The notes: generated by a model not told the origin, from the letters alone. A stretch of 64,000 nucleotides of DNA from Zygnema cylindricum (GCA_037447655.1 JBBHKE010002445.1:62001-126000); one strand, 5' to 3'. Positions 1 through 11,191 are shown, counted from the stretch's first letter. A program made the numbers and translations.

Positions 1-120
1 GACACTATTGGTCAAATGAAACAGACAAACTCTTTCAAAAAACCCTAAGAAAACCTACAAACCCTAAGAAAACGTAAAAACCCTGAAAAACCTAAAAAAA
101 TCCATAAATCCTCTAAGAAT
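1..120. repeat. A-rich, telomere-like degenerate repeat
   Basis: Loose repetition of AAAACCCTAAGAAAACC-type words. The complementary strand reads like degenerate plant-type telomere repeat (TTTAGGG) mixed with T runs. Copy spacing is irregular, so this is not a true telomere array. Similar T-rich AGGGTTTTT blocks occur at 2195-2320 and 5300-5350, inside introns of the neighbouring gene. Positions 120-600 hold nothing else I can support. Confidence 0.4.
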
Positions 121-614
121 CCCATACAAACCACTTAAAAACAAAATCCTCAAAAAGCTCTTCAATTTTGATTCTTTCGAAGGGAAATACTAAAACTCAG
201 AATTAACACATTACTTTTCCCTTTTTTGCAATTTTTTTGCAAAAGCGTTGGTATGAAATTGTTAAAAAAAGGAAAAATATAATTTGAATGACAGAATCTG
301 AATGAAAAAAAAAAATCATCTATAAGGTGAGTAAAACATCCCACAATCTTAAAATTTAAAAACTATGAAATTGCTTCCTAACAATTTACTTTTCCCCTCG
401 AAAGAAATATCAAATTAATACCTGAAACCATATAAGCCTATCAACACCATGAAGAAAAATCTGGGGATGATGAGATCTATAACATTTTCGTACTTTTTGT
501 ACAATTTTGTACCAGAAGATGTACCAAAAAATATACCAAAAAAACTACAAAAAAAGGTACAAATCTCAACTAACATCCTAAGAAATTTCACCATAGTATG
601 GAAATGCTTCAAGT

Positions 615-965
615 CTGGCAGATTTTAAAGGATACTAAGGATACAAAAGAGGTTAAAGGGTACTAAGGACACAAAAGAGTTTAAATAAGCACATGAAAGA
701 TTCAAAAATAATAAGGAAAGGAAGAATATTGAAGGATGCTAAAGATTTTAAAGGATACTAAGGATACTACAGATTTAAAAAGATACTAAGGACATAAAAG
801 AATTTAAAGCATAGTGAGGATACTAAAGATTTTAAAGTAGACTAAGAACACGAAAGATTATAGAGGATGTTAAGGACACGTAATTTTTTAAAGGATAGTA
901 AAGATTTGAAGGGTACTAGGGACACTAAAGACACAAAAGGATACAAAATATACTAAATATTGTAA
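615..965. repeat. degenerate short tandem repeat (AAGGATACTAAAGAT-like)
   Basis: Words such as AAGGATACTAAGGATAC and AAAGATTTTAAAGGATACTAAGG recur with a loose 20-25 base spacing and many substitutions. This is an old A-rich minisatellite. It lies downstream of exon 5 of the inositol monophosphatase gene, probably within its next intron. No exon could be recognised in it. Confidence 0.5.
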
Positions 966-1010
966 AGGATATATGGAAAATAAATGGGATTCAAAAAGAA
1001 AAAAATGAAC

Positions 1011-1159
1011 TTGCCTTCCCCGAAACGTGCACTAAAAAGTTCGTCGTGAAAAGGATCATAAACTACACCCACTTCCATTTGTCCACCATAAGAAACTCCA
1101 ATGGAGACAGTAGAGAAAGGCATGCCTCCTACCTGTCAAAAAAGGGAATATAAAAGTAA

Positions 1160-1195
<36 letters not shown>

Positions 1196-4100
1196 CATTT
1201 GGACTCCGAATCAAAATTCGTGTTATTAACAATGTTTAGTACAGTGGCCCATAATGAGCCACATGCCGAAACATTCTTTAGTGTAGTTGATTCTCATAAA
1301 GTGCTAACGCTAATTCACTAACTTTAAAAGTGATGAGCAATGTAGTTTGATTAAACAAACTCGCAACACTAAAACGCCCCTTAATTTTGCCTATTATTTT
1401 TAGTTACAAACAAACCAACAATTATTATGATAACAATACCACGGGATGAAGATAGTGCTCAGATTTTAAATCCCTTGTAGCTTATTTTTCACCTTCTCCC
1501 ACATGCAAGTACTTCTCAATTCATGTCAGCTAATAACAAGAGAATTTACCCAATAAGCATAAATTTTGAAAATGGGTGCTCACAAAGTCATCAATAAAGG
1601 TCATCATAAAACAAATTTTTCCATATAATTACTTTTCACAAGGCTTCATATGAATTTTTTTGAATACGGGTACTCGCAAAGTCATCAATAAAGGTCATCA
1701 TAAAACAAATTTTTCCATATAATTACTTTTCACAACTCATATGAAATTTTTTGAATATGGGTACTCGCAAAGTCATCAATAAAGGTCATCATAAAACAAT
1801 TTTTTCCATATAATTACTTTTCACAAGGCTTCATATGAAATTTTTTGAATATGGGTACTCGCAAAGTCATCAATAAAGGTCATCATAAAACAATTTTTTC
1901 CATATAATTACTTTTCACAAGGCTTCATATGAATTTTTTGAATATGGATACTCGCAAAGTCATCAATAAAGGTCACCATAAAACAAATTTTTCCATATAA
2001 TTACTTTTCACAAGGCTTCATATGAAATTTTTTGAATATGGGTACTCACAAAGTTCAAAGTGCCATCAATTGGATCCACAATCCACGTCCACTCTCCCTC
2101 TTTTGGAGAATCTAAACAAGACAAATCTCCTTCTGTTGCGGTTTCCTCACCGAGCACTTTATGTAAAGGAAACGCCGCCTGAGTTCACATATTGGTAAAA
2201 GCTATGGTTTTTTAAGGTTTTTTAAAGTTTTTAGGGCTTTTCAGGGTTTTTATGGTTTTTTAGGGGTTTTTAGGGTTTTTTAGGACTTTTGGGGTTTTTT
2301 AGGGTTTTTGAAAGAAATTTCTGCTTGAAGTCACACATCGATTCAAGATGTTGCAATGCATTTCATTCCTTTGCTTTGAAATAACAACAAATTGACAATT
2401 TGTGTCTCTTTTTTAAGAACTTCTAAGGATTTTTTCAGGTGTTTTTGAAAGCAAATGCTGCCCGAGTTCACAAAAACATACACTATGATTGGTAAAAAGT
2501 AGAAATCAATTTGGGCTGTTGTAATGTAATTCATTTTCTTTGTTTTTAAATAAATGTCAGACAGATTCTACAATATACCACCCCTCTCAATTCATGGTTT
2601 AAGGAAATTTTTCATCAACTTGATTACTGACCTAGCTTTTGCAAAATAATATCTGAAATAATACTCACACAATGGTATCAAGTTGGGGAATGGTAACTCA
2701 TAAGTTTTTTGACATGATACTCAAATAGTCGTATCAAATTGGGCAATGACAATTCATAAGTTTTTTGCCAACAACTTTTTTCATAAGCTTGAAATGCCTG
2801 TTTTTTTAAGCAAATATACTGACTCACCTGGACTCGAGAACGAATGAGAGTCTCACATTCTCGGTCCACTTCAGTCACAAGATCCGATCTATCAGTTTTA
2901 CTCTCTACCTGCATCACCCAACCAAATTGTGTGCACATAGAACTAGAATATAAAAATAGAATACAAAAGTAGAATATGAAAATAGAATACAAAAGTAGAA
3001 AATGAAAACAGAATACGGGAATGAAATATAAAACTGTCATGCCAGAGTAAAAACACTTCCAGTAAAATGCTCGTGTTGACAGCCTATCGTGCTACCTTTC
3101 TCAAAAAAAGGAGAAAGAAAAAAAAAAGTTTTTGATATTTGAGGTGCATTTCATTATGCTCTAAACCGGGAAAAAGGCCATTAAAACAACAATTACTTAG
3201 CATGTGTTGTTGTTAGGAAAAAGCAGTAGGGGAAAAGTTTACATAAGTATAAAGATTGTGGAATGTTAACTTTGCCATACAATTCACACTCCATAACACA
3301 CACCAAATCACTATTAAAACAAGTTGTGCTCCAATATACAAAAAAAATGTTAAACACCGATTATTTTATCTGTGTAGAGGTCATTTTGCAAATTAAACAG
3401 CAATAAGCTTAACTTCCTGTACCATATGATACAAGAAAAACTAAATATCAAATAAACTATAAGCAAGAAAGCACACCTGAGAAGCTCTTCCGGATTTCCG
3501 TCGAATCAAAGTTCCAGCCTGTTTTCTCCCAAGCCACATTAAAAATTCAGTATTTAACAGATTATCCAAAAAAATACTCCCAGGTTCACGCAATATACAC
3601 TGCTAATCGCTAGTAATAAAATATTATTTACTGTATATGCGAAACTATTATCAATACCTCCCCTCTCCTCTGCTGCCCCCTCCTTCCCTCTTCTTCTCCC
3701 CCTAAAAGGTCTAATGTGAGTTATTTCAGTTCTTAAATGCTAAAAAAAAAAAAATCCAGAATGACGAATACATTCAAAAAAAGCTTTTAAATATGACCCA
3801 ATACAGAAGGTCAATTTTAGAGAGGTGAGAGGGAGAGAGGGATGAAAGGAGAGGAAGTTAGGGAGAAAAAGGAGAGAAGAGAGGGGAAGAGAGGGGAGAG
3901 AGGAGAGCGGGGAGAGGGGAGAGCGGAGAGGGGAGAGAGGAGAGAGGAGAGAGGAGAAAAGAGAGGAAGAGAGGGAGAGAGGGGAGAGGGCGAGAGTGGA
4001 GAGTGGAGAGTGGAGAAAGGAGAGGAGAAAGAGGAGAGAGGAGAGAAAAAGTGGAAAATGAAAACCATTTGGTATGAATTTAGAGTTGTGTGACATCACC

Positions 4101-5820
4101 AAATGCTGTCCACTTGTGTAAAAAGCATTTTCCAACTATTTTGTATTAAAAACTATTTTGTGTATTGGAGTCAGAAAAGAGAAGGATGTGTGTCACTACT
4201 CTAATAGTGATAAACAATGAACATCTTTTAACATCTCTCTTGGTCAAGCACTTTGAATTCACCAAGCTTCTTTTATCCCTTTAATCCTTTGATCTTCATA
4301 TTTAATGTAAGGCCACAAGGTCTCTCCCCACCTCTAAGCCTTTTACCTCCTTAAGGTTTTTTTCCTTCTTAAGTTTAACTCCTACTTTTTTTACTTTCTT
4401 TGAGTTTTTTTACCTAGCTTTTATACCTCCTTTAGGGCCAAAATGTTTCTCCCCACCAAGCCATCTCTACCTCCTTTTGAGTTAGTTTTTTTAATCATCT
4501 TCATTTCTTTCAACGTCTTGAGTTCCTCTGAAAAAAAAAATGAGTTTTTTTTCCACTTCTCGCAAGTCCCTTTAAGTCCCTTAAAATTCCAGCATTCCAC
4601 TTATAGCTTTTAAAGTGCAAAAACGCGTGGACGCCTTGTATGAGGTTTGAGTGTTTTATAGGGTTTGCCGTACAGTCAATTTTGTATCGGGTCACCCAGT
4701 TCAAAATATGAATTAAACTACACTGTGTATCACTATTAACGTCAATGACACTATATTGTTGCCCCTGAATTTAACCCCTCGAACCTAAAATAATATCAAT
4801 GACACTATTTTTTTTTCTTAATGCTACTTCTAAAATTGGTTCAGAATCAGCTACGCTATTCAAACTGAATTACAACTAATAACACTAATATAAACCCCAC
4901 GCTAATAATTTCTTTACTCGTAAAACACTAATATAAACCGCACACTAATAATACCATTACTCTAAAAGCGTACTAATACCCATACATAAATGGTTATGTT
5001 CCTGTTTTTTTGCCATTTCACCTCCAAATGACAAAATACTTAATTATTGAGCTTTGGCCCTTGAAATTGTTGTACGATTTGGTAAGCAATTATTTCCAGA
5101 ACAAAATTAGTGGTATTACCGTATTAAACGCGTACTTAGGGGCTAAATACACATGTGATACGGGTAACGGCATAATGAGTTTTCATATATTTTTAAACAT
5201 TATGACTCCATTCCATTCCTCATTCTTTCAGAGGACTCTGGCAATACATAATATACAGAGTAAAACCTGATAAAACCAAGCAGGATTTGTTTTGGAATTT
5301 TTTAGGTTTCTTAGGGTTTTAGGGCTCTAAGGTTTTCAGAAGTATTAGGGTTTCTTATAGCACATCCTTCAAGTCCCTCTAGACCCCACCTGTACCTCAG
5401 GCTTTTAGTGTTCGTTCCTCGTATTTTCTGGAGAATCGTTTAAAAAAAAAAAATTATGGAGACAAAAACTAGCAAAAATATCACCTCTACAGCAATATCT
5501 TCAGCGAGTTCAAATATTGCTCCAGCAAGGTCGTCAAGGTTTGCATCTCTATTTGTCGTTTTGCGTTGAGCTTCTGGCTGTAGCAACTGACTTCTGGATT
5601 TTTTTGAAACAAACTGCGAAGAAGAAGTGTGTGTCTTCCTCAGAAATCTCTTCTGCAAAAATGAAGAGGAAGAGGGAGAGGAAGAGGAGGAGGAGGAGGA
5701 AAGACCTTTAAAGGAAGGGAAGAAAGAAAGGGGAGGCAGGCTAGCAACCTTAGTTGGATTGAGAGTTACATTTGTATAGAGGTGAAGGGGAGACGAAAGG
5801 TGACGCATGATTGCACTCAT
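1011..5820 (-). CDS. Inositol monophosphatase family protein, plastid-targeted-like, 3' end outside window
   Basis: Five exons were found by eye on the minus strand: 5820-5485, 3518-3477, 2908-2828, 2178-2050 and 1132-1011. All introns begin GT and end AG, and the reading frame is continuous. Exon 1 (ATG at 5818-5820) gives about 112 residues, starting with a Ser/Arg-rich leader that resembles a plastid transit peptide, then an ELAEDIAVE helix. Exon 2 encodes [14 protein letters not shown]. Exon 3 carries DLVTEVDRE. Exon 4 carries the metal-binding GEET and the catalytic DPIDGT signature, ending at LNF. Exon 5 encodes [16 protein letters not shown] and VGVVYDP. Family members remove phosphate from inositol monophosphate, histidinol phosphate or related substrates with Mg2+; which one cannot be told here. 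The last exon seen ends at a possible GTTCAT donor, or a GC donor (GCAAGT) five bases earlier. The C-terminal third must lie left of base 1. Intron 4 contains a minisatellite derived from the exon 4 donor. Confidence 0.88.
1164..1192. repeat. (TA)n microsatellite
   Basis: About fourteen TA units in the intron between exons 5 and 4 of the inositol monophosphatase gene. Confidence 0.8.
1574..2040. repeat. Minisatellite of about 93 bp, five units, in intron 4
   Basis: Five head-to-tail units begin near 1574, 1667, 1757, 1852 and 1945, each starting GGGTACTCGCAAAGTCATCA and continuing through a shared CATATAATTACTTTTCACAA block. A sixth start at 2041 is the exon 4/intron junction of the inositol monophosphatase gene itself. 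On the minus strand each unit begins with a shortened ATTGATGACTTTGCGAGTACCC copy of that splice donor, so the array seems to have grown from it. Confidence 0.85.
2195..2320. repeat. T-rich AGGGTTTTT degenerate repeat
   Basis: Short irregular TTTTTAGGGTT-like units within intron 3 of the inositol monophosphatase gene. Units vary in length, so this is telomere-like only in composition. Confidence 0.4.
3818..4055. repeat. GAGAGG purine microsatellite in intron 1
   Basis: A 240-base stretch of almost pure purine (GAGAGG and GAGAGGGGA units) on the plus strand. The ORFs on both strands here are low-complexity artefacts. It lies in the long first intron (3519-5484) of the inositol monophosphatase gene; I see nothing coding in the rest of that intron. 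Confidence 0.85.
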
Positions 5821-6110
5821 GGCTGGAGGATTGAGACAGCAGAAGTCCAAAAGTGTAGGAGAGAAGAAAACAATCTTATAAGTTTTGAGTGGGAATTTTT
5901 GATCAACAGAGCTTGAAGAAGTTCAATATCAGATTTGGGATTTCAAATTTCAAATTAAACAGGGTACATGTGAAATTACCGCGTCAATTGTACTAGGATG
6001 TTAAATCATATAACTGTTGAAGTCTTGAACAGCGGCGGTATTGTAGCCGTTTTTATTTTTTTAGTAAGTGTGCATTTCAGACGACTGTCTCGTACAGGTA
6101 GGGTACAGTA

Positions 6111-6327
6111 CACCGTCGATCGTATTTAGCGTGTATGTTTTTTTTGTCTCTTAAAACATATTTTCTCCGTACACATTTGTCCAATTTTCAATTTAAGACC
6201 GCCATTCGTAAGCTGAGAATACAACCTTTCAATCGCAACCGTCAGATCCACAGTCCGACATGTATGTACGGAGAAAAGATGTTTTAAGAGACAAAAAAAA
6301 CATGCATGCTAAATACGATCGACGGTG
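6111..6327. mobile_element. TA-flanked MITE, CACCG family
   Basis: Terminal inverted repeats CACCGTCGATCGTATTTAGCG and its complement, with TA on both sides (6109-6110 and 6328-6329). The interior is itself a long inverted repeat: TTTTCTCCGTACACATTTGTCC near the left end and its complement ATGTATGTACGGAGAAAAGATG near the right. No coding capacity. The TA duplication suggests Tc1/mariner-type mobilisation. It sits upstream of the inositol monophosphatase gene. Confidence 0.85.
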
Positions 6328-6472
6328 TAGCGTTTTTGTTGCTCACGTTTTTTATGTTCGCGTTTTTAGTGTTTACGTTTTTAGTGTCCACGTTTTTAGG
6401 GTTCACGTTTTTATGGTTCACGTTTTTAGAGTTCACGTTTCTACTGCTACCGTTTTTAATGTTTGCGTTATT
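6328..6472. repeat. Tandem repeat of about 18 bp abutting the MITE
   Basis: Seven to eight imperfect copies of GTTCACGTTTTTAGT with a period near 18 bases, starting directly at the right end of the MITE at 6111-6327. Two overlapping ORFs here only reflect the period being a multiple of three. Confidence 0.75.
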
Positions 6473-6849
6473 TTGCCACTTAAATCAAATTTTCTCCATG
6501 AGCACGAATCCAATTTCTGTTCGGAGACAGAGTCGGAAATACATAAAAATCAACAAAAACAAAAGAAGAATTGCATTGTGGCACAAGATCAAAAGAGAAA
6601 ATTTTCAAATGTTTTCATTTTTACAAGAGACTAAAGGTTATCTGTACAAAAATTAAATTAAGCAAAACACTCTTCTCCTTTCCGTTAACCTAAAATCCCC
6701 TCTCCCTCTTCTGATCCAGCCTCTATTTCCGTCTATTGTCACAATGTTTCCCTCCACACGGGGAAAAGATGGTACACCAAAATAACATGAGAAATAATTT
6801 CCCAAGTCAAGAGGTTCGCAACTAAATAAGCCAGCCCCTATTTACACTA

Positions 6850-7045
6850 AAATAACTGCTTTCTCAATCCATCTCTCTCCTCTCCTGTCTCTATTCTCTC
6901 TCTTTTCTCCTCTCTCTCCTCTCCTCCTCTCCTCCTCTCCTCTCTCTCTTCACCTCTTCTCTCTCCTCTCTCTCGAGTCTCTCTCCTCTCGTCTCTCTCC
7001 TCTCCTCACCTCCCTCTCCTCTCTCTCTCTCTCTCCCTCAACTCC
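6850..7045. repeat. CT-rich microsatellite
   Basis: Pyrimidine tract with CTCTCTCCTCTC units, interrupted by a few other bases. It lies in the spacer between the two host genes. Confidence 0.75.
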
Positions 7046-7082
7046 TACCAGATTGTTCCTCTTCCCAAGCAGATCGGAGCTG

Positions 7083-7345
7083 GTTAAACTGATCCGATAA
7101 GATCTGATTAAACGGAACTGTACACTACTGAACTGACTGGATCAACACTGAATGGAACTGGACTTAATAAAACAGAACTGGATGGAACGGAACAAAACGG
7201 AACTGATCTGACCTGAACCAAATAGATCTCAACTGAACTGAACTGAACTCAAATCAACTCAACTGATCGAAACTGAACGGAACGGAATGGAACTAAACTG
7301 AGCTGAATAGAACAGAACAGAATGAAATGAAACGGATCGGAACCT
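7083..7345. repeat. Degenerate AACTG/GAACT pentamer array
   Basis: Runs of AACTGAACTGAACTGAAC with GGAAC and GAACA variants spread over about 260 bases. Decayed pentanucleotide satellite, no gene. Confidence 0.75.
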
Positions 7346-7699
7346 CCGATCCGATAGAGGCGATAAAAAAAAGTCACCTTCAAATCATTTTCGGTTCTTT
7401 AAAGTACAAACACTAATTTTACAACTCAAAGAATGCTCCTCCATACCCTCTGTTGACAAGTTTTAAGATTAAGACAATGAGCATAAATAAATCTACCATA
7501 AGAAAAGAATCAAGTGAGCATCCTTTTGAGTGCACAAAGAAAAAAGAAAGAGGAAACTACGACAGCACAAAGAAAAAAAGAAAGAGGAAAACTAACTCAA
7601 AAAAACCCATAAGTATTCAAACACAAATCGCAGACCGGTGAACTCGTCACGTCACGGATTCGACACACATTTTGAAAACAAAAACTTCAACGGCGATTT

Positions 7700-10690
7700 T
7701 TACTGACTAAACTCCAAAACTTGCGGAAGATTCATCGAATACCCAATTTGTCCTCCTTTCGGTAAACCTTGTCGAGAATTTCGAGGAGAGTTATATGGAG
7801 AGACTCTATGGAAACATTGTCTCGCCCCTAAATTTGACATAGACAAAGTACTGGAAGGATATTTGTTAGGTGACGTCACCTTCCCTCCTCCTCCTACTCC
7901 CTGTCCCACATCCGTTGTCTGGGGAATGTCTCCCTGGAGAATATATTGAGATCCGAGAGTCGTGGTAGGGAGTGAGGAGGGAAATAAGGTGGGAAGGGAG
8001 GTAGGGAGAGAAGTGGGGACAGAGGTGGGGAGAGAGGTAAGGAGGGAGGTTGGGAGGGAGGTAGGGAGGGAGGTAGGGAGGGAGGTAGGGAGGGAGGTAG
8101 GGAGGGAAGTGGGGAGGGAGGAGGGAAGGGATGTAGGGAGAGAGGGAGAAAGTGAGGACATGTGACTAGCGATATTCTGTTGGGATGTCAATTCAGGGAG
8201 GAGGAGGAGGGAAGAAGGAAGAGGACCTGTAACAGCAAAAAGCATATGAGGGTCCAAGGAACTGTCTTGGGAAGTAGATCGAGTAAACTGGGGTAGAGGG
8301 ATAGCTTTCATAAGTTCCTCTAAAAGAGGTCCCGATTCGTTAACAGCTTGGAGAAGGTTTCCTTGGGAGGGAAGAGACCCTAAGAGGACATTTCTGTCTG
8401 CTTCGGGAGGTTCTGGAAGATGACATGAAGGGAGAGGGAGAGGAGAGAGAGAGGGAGAGAGGGAGGGAGTGCGAGAGGGAGGGAGAGAGGGCTTGTCAGG
8501 AAGGAGAGGAGTAGAAAGAAATATCGAAGAATCATTGAATGGAGGGAAGGAAGTGGTCATCGATGAGAGAATCTTGGATTGAGATTCTAGGGAAGGAGGA
8601 ATATTAAATACTGGGAAAGGAAGTGGAGGAGGAGGAGGAGACGGAGAGAGGGAATTTGCTGCAAAAATTGGAGACTGAGACTGAAACTGAAACTGAAAAT
8701 GACACGGAGACGGAGATTGAGACTTGGACGGAAAGTTGTCCTCCTGTTCGTCTGCTTTTGGTCTTTTTCTTGACGGAGTTTCAAAAAAAATTGACGGAGT
8801 CTCCGTTTCCATGTGGGACTGCTCCTTTTTTTTGTCTTCTGCCATTTGACGGAGCTGTTGCCCAAAATCCAATCGAGAGGGAGGGTGAGAGAAAGAGGGA
8901 GGGAGAGACTGAGAGTGGGACTGAGAGTGGGGCTGGGAGAAAGAGAGTGGGAGAGCCTGAGAGTGGGACTGAGACTGAGACTGAGGGAGAGACTCAGAAA
9001 GAGTCTGACAATGAGAGAGAGGGAGAGACACAGAGTGAGACTGGGAGTGCGACTGTGAGTGAGTGAGAGGGAGAGACTGAGAGAGGAACTGATGAGAGAG
9101 AGTTTGACCATGAGAGAGAGGGAGAGACTGAGAGTGAGACCGAGAGAGAGATTGAGAGAGAGATTCTAACTGAGACTGAGAGAGAGATTCCAACTGAGAA
9201 TAAGAGAAAGAGTGAGAGAGGGCTCTCTCCTGGAGCTCTTGAAACTTCAATGTCTCCTGCTGTTGAAATTGAATTTCTTGCGACGTTTCCGACTGAAACT
9301 GTGACGTTTCCAATGTAAACTGTGAGTTTTCCATTCGAAATTGTGATTGGAAAACTTCCAATTGTTCCTGTTTTTGCTGAATCTCCGTCGACAACATTTT
9401 CATTTGCTGTTGCGTGTTTTGTTGTCGAATCTCTTCCGTTGACTCCAGCTTCAAATTTTGAATTTGAGGCTGATTTTGATGCTCTTCTTTTACCTTTTTT
9501 TGCTGATCCAGTCGTTGATTCGCTTTGTGCAATCGTTGACTCGATTGTTGATTAAATTCATTCACTTTTTGACTCAATTGTTGATGTGGATTCAACTGTT
9601 GACTTTGTTGACTTTGTTGGTTGTGAAAATCGATCTCCGCCTGCAGAATTTCCGAGGAAGCCGAGGGACTTCTCTGTTGAAGCAAAAGAGCTCCACAAAC
9701 ATCTCTAGAAACTGATTGAAACTGATTTGTCATTTCTGCAAATTCTTTCAACTGTTCGTGTGAAATTCCTTCCCCGACAAAAATATTTGATTGTCGTTGC
9801 TCCAAATCTTGCGAAAATTTCACAATCTTGGCCAAATTCTCTGCCTCGGTTTGCGTCAAACAGAATTGCTGAAGAGGATTTACTACATTTAATACATTTA
9901 CTCCTCCTCCTCTTCCTACTCCTACGCCTTGTTGTTGTTGAAGATGTTGATTTTCCAGTTCGATCATGGCTTCCATTTGTGAAGAAGTAATGTCGGTCCC
10001 AATTCCTCGTTGTGGAGGAATAGTATTTGTTCCAGTTCCAGTTAAATCTCCATTCAAAATCCCATTCAGATTCACATTCAAATTTCCATTTAAATTTCCT
10101 CCAAGTTCCATCGGCAACTCCATCGTCAAAACTTGCTGAAGTACAAATTGTTGTTGAATCTCCTCTCTCTCTCGCTCCCTCTCCCTCTCCCTCTCCCTCT
10201 CCCTCTCCCTCTCCTCCACCTCCATCTGCTTCCCCTCCTCCTCCACCTCCATCTCCACCTCCTGTTGTTTTTGAGGTTCTCCATTTTCTTCTCCTCCTCT
10301 ACCTCCTGCAGAAAAAACAAGACGCTTCGGAGCAAACTGTTGAATGGGAGCCACAATTTGTTGCAAATCCATCTCCACTTCTCCCAAAATCATCGGCAAT
10401 TCGATCATCTCCGTGTGTCCTCCTCCACCTTCTCCTCCTCTTCCTCCTCCTCCTCCTCCTCCTTCCTCCTTCACCGACTGCAATGCATTCTCCAAGTTCA
10501 CACTCGCACATGCGAGTTTCTTCTCCATGGCTGCCAGCTGTCCCTTCACTCTCTCCGTCTCCCTCCTCTCCCTCTCCTTCTCCCTCCTCTCAGTCACCAG
10601 CTCTTCCTCCAGAAGGAGGATTCTCTGTTTTTGCAATTCGACAACTTCGAGTTGAACGAAATCTCGGATTTGTCGATATCTTTCCGCATC
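7700..10690 (-). CDS. Gln/Ser/Pro-rich coiled-coil protein of unknown function, terminal exon
   Basis: A single open frame of about 996 codons from an acceptor at 10691-10692 (T-run, then GTCAG) to a stop at 7700. I do not recognise the protein. From the N-terminus: a basic/acidic coiled coil beginning DAERYRQIRDFVQLE with heptad-like Leu/Glu spacing for about 80 residues; Gly/Glu and Arg/Glu runs; a long Gln-rich middle with Asn-Leu-Asn-Gly repeats and many NQQSQQ-type words; Ser-Gln-Ser-His repeats; Pro/Ser-rich stretches; seven or more Leu-Pro-Thr-Ser repeats; and a non-repetitive, basic C-terminal 35 residues (RVSPYNSPRNSRQ...). Length and open frame despite low complexity, plus the ordinary C-terminal segment, argue for a real gene. 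Composition resembles transcription or chromatin co-regulators, but that is only inference. The first ~26 residues of the longer frame (to 10768) read intron sequence and are excluded. Confidence 0.62.
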   Translation of the reverse strand, partial: DAERYRQIRDFVQLEVVELQKQRILLLEEELVTERREKERERRETERVKGQLAAMEKKLACASVNLENALQSVKEEGGGGGGGRGGEGGGGHTEMIELPMILGEVEMDLQQIVAPIQQFAPKRLVFSAGGRGGEENGEPQKQQEVEMEVEEEGKQMEVEEREREREREREREREREEIQQQFVLQQVLTMELPMELGGNLNGNLNVNLNGILNGDLTGTGTNTIPPQRGIGTDITSSQMEAMIELENQHLQQQQGVGVGRGGGVNVLNVVNPLQQFCLTQTEAENLAKIVKFSQDLEQRQSNIFVGEGISHEQLKEFAEMTNQFQSVSRDVCGALLLQQRSPSASSEILQAEIDFHNQQSQQSQQLNPHQQLSQKVNEFNQQSSQRLHKANQRLDQQKKVKEEHQNQPQIQNLKLESTEEIRQQNTQQQMKMLSTEIQQKQEQLEVFQSQFRMENSQFTLETSQFQSETSQEIQFQQQETLKFQELQERALSHSFSYSQLESLSQSQLESLSQSLSRSHSQSLPLSHGQTLSHQFLSQSLPLTHSQSHSQSHSVSLPLSHCQTLSESLPQSQSQSHSQALPLSFSQPHSQSHSQSLPPSFSHPPSRLDFGQQLRQMAEDKKKEQSHMETETPSIFFETPSRKRPKADEQEDNFPSKSQSPSPCHFQFQFQSQSPIFAANSLSPSPPPPPLPFPVFNIPPSLESQSKILSSMTTSFPPFNDSSIFLSTPLLPDKPSLPPSRTPSLSPSLSPLPLPSCHLPEPPEADRNVLLGSLPSQGNLLQAVNESGPLLEELMKAIPLPQFTRSTSQDSSLDPHMLFAVTGPLPSSLLLLPELTSQQNIASHMSSLSPSLPTSLPSSLPTSLPTSLPTSLPTSLPTSLPTSLLTSLPTSVPTSLPTSLPTLFPSSLPTTTLGSQYILQGDIPQTTDVGQGVGGGGKVTSPNKYPSSTLSMSNLGARQCFHRVSPYNSPRNSRQGLPKGGQIGYSMNLPQVLEFSQ

Positions 10691-10849
10691 CTGACAAAAA
10701 AAAGAAAAAGACAAACATCGGTAAGAATAAATATATAAGAACAACAAATAAGATGAAAAAAAAAGCAAGAAAATTTGTCAACGATAAAAGGAAATCATGT
10801 GGGTTGATTATAAGAATATTTACCAATACTGAACAAAGTAAAAACCTCC

Positions 10850-11154
10850 CTCCCTCTCTCTCTCCCTCTCGCTCCCTCTCTCTCCCTCTGTCTTTCCCTC
10901 TCTCCCTCTCTCTCTCCCTCTCTCCCTCGCTCTCACTCTCTCCCTCTCCCTCACTCTCCCTCTCCCTCACTCTCCCTCTCTCCCTCTCCCTCTCTCTCCC
11001 TCTCTATTCTCTCTCTCCCCCTTTCTTTTCCCCTTTCCCGCTCTCTCCCTCTCTCTCTCCCTCGTTCTCTCCCTTTCTCTCCCTCTCTCATTCCCCCCCT
11101 CTCCCTCCCCCCTCTTCCCCTCTCCCCCCCCCCCTCCCCCTCTCCCTCCCCCTC

Positions 11155-11191
<37 letters not shown>

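Noticed and set aside
1-120. True telomere or interstitial telomere array
   Set aside because: CCCTAA words are irregular in spacing and mixed with AAAACC words; no run of consecutive heptamers.
1574-2040. CRISPR-like array of regular repeats
   Set aside because: Units are head-to-tail and similar across their whole length with no unique spacers, lie in an intron, and the setting is eukaryotic.
8587-9111. Overlapping ORFs on both strands inside the coiled-coil gene
   Set aside because: Ser-Leu or Glu-Arg repeats produced by the same low-complexity DNA in other frames; no non-repetitive domain.
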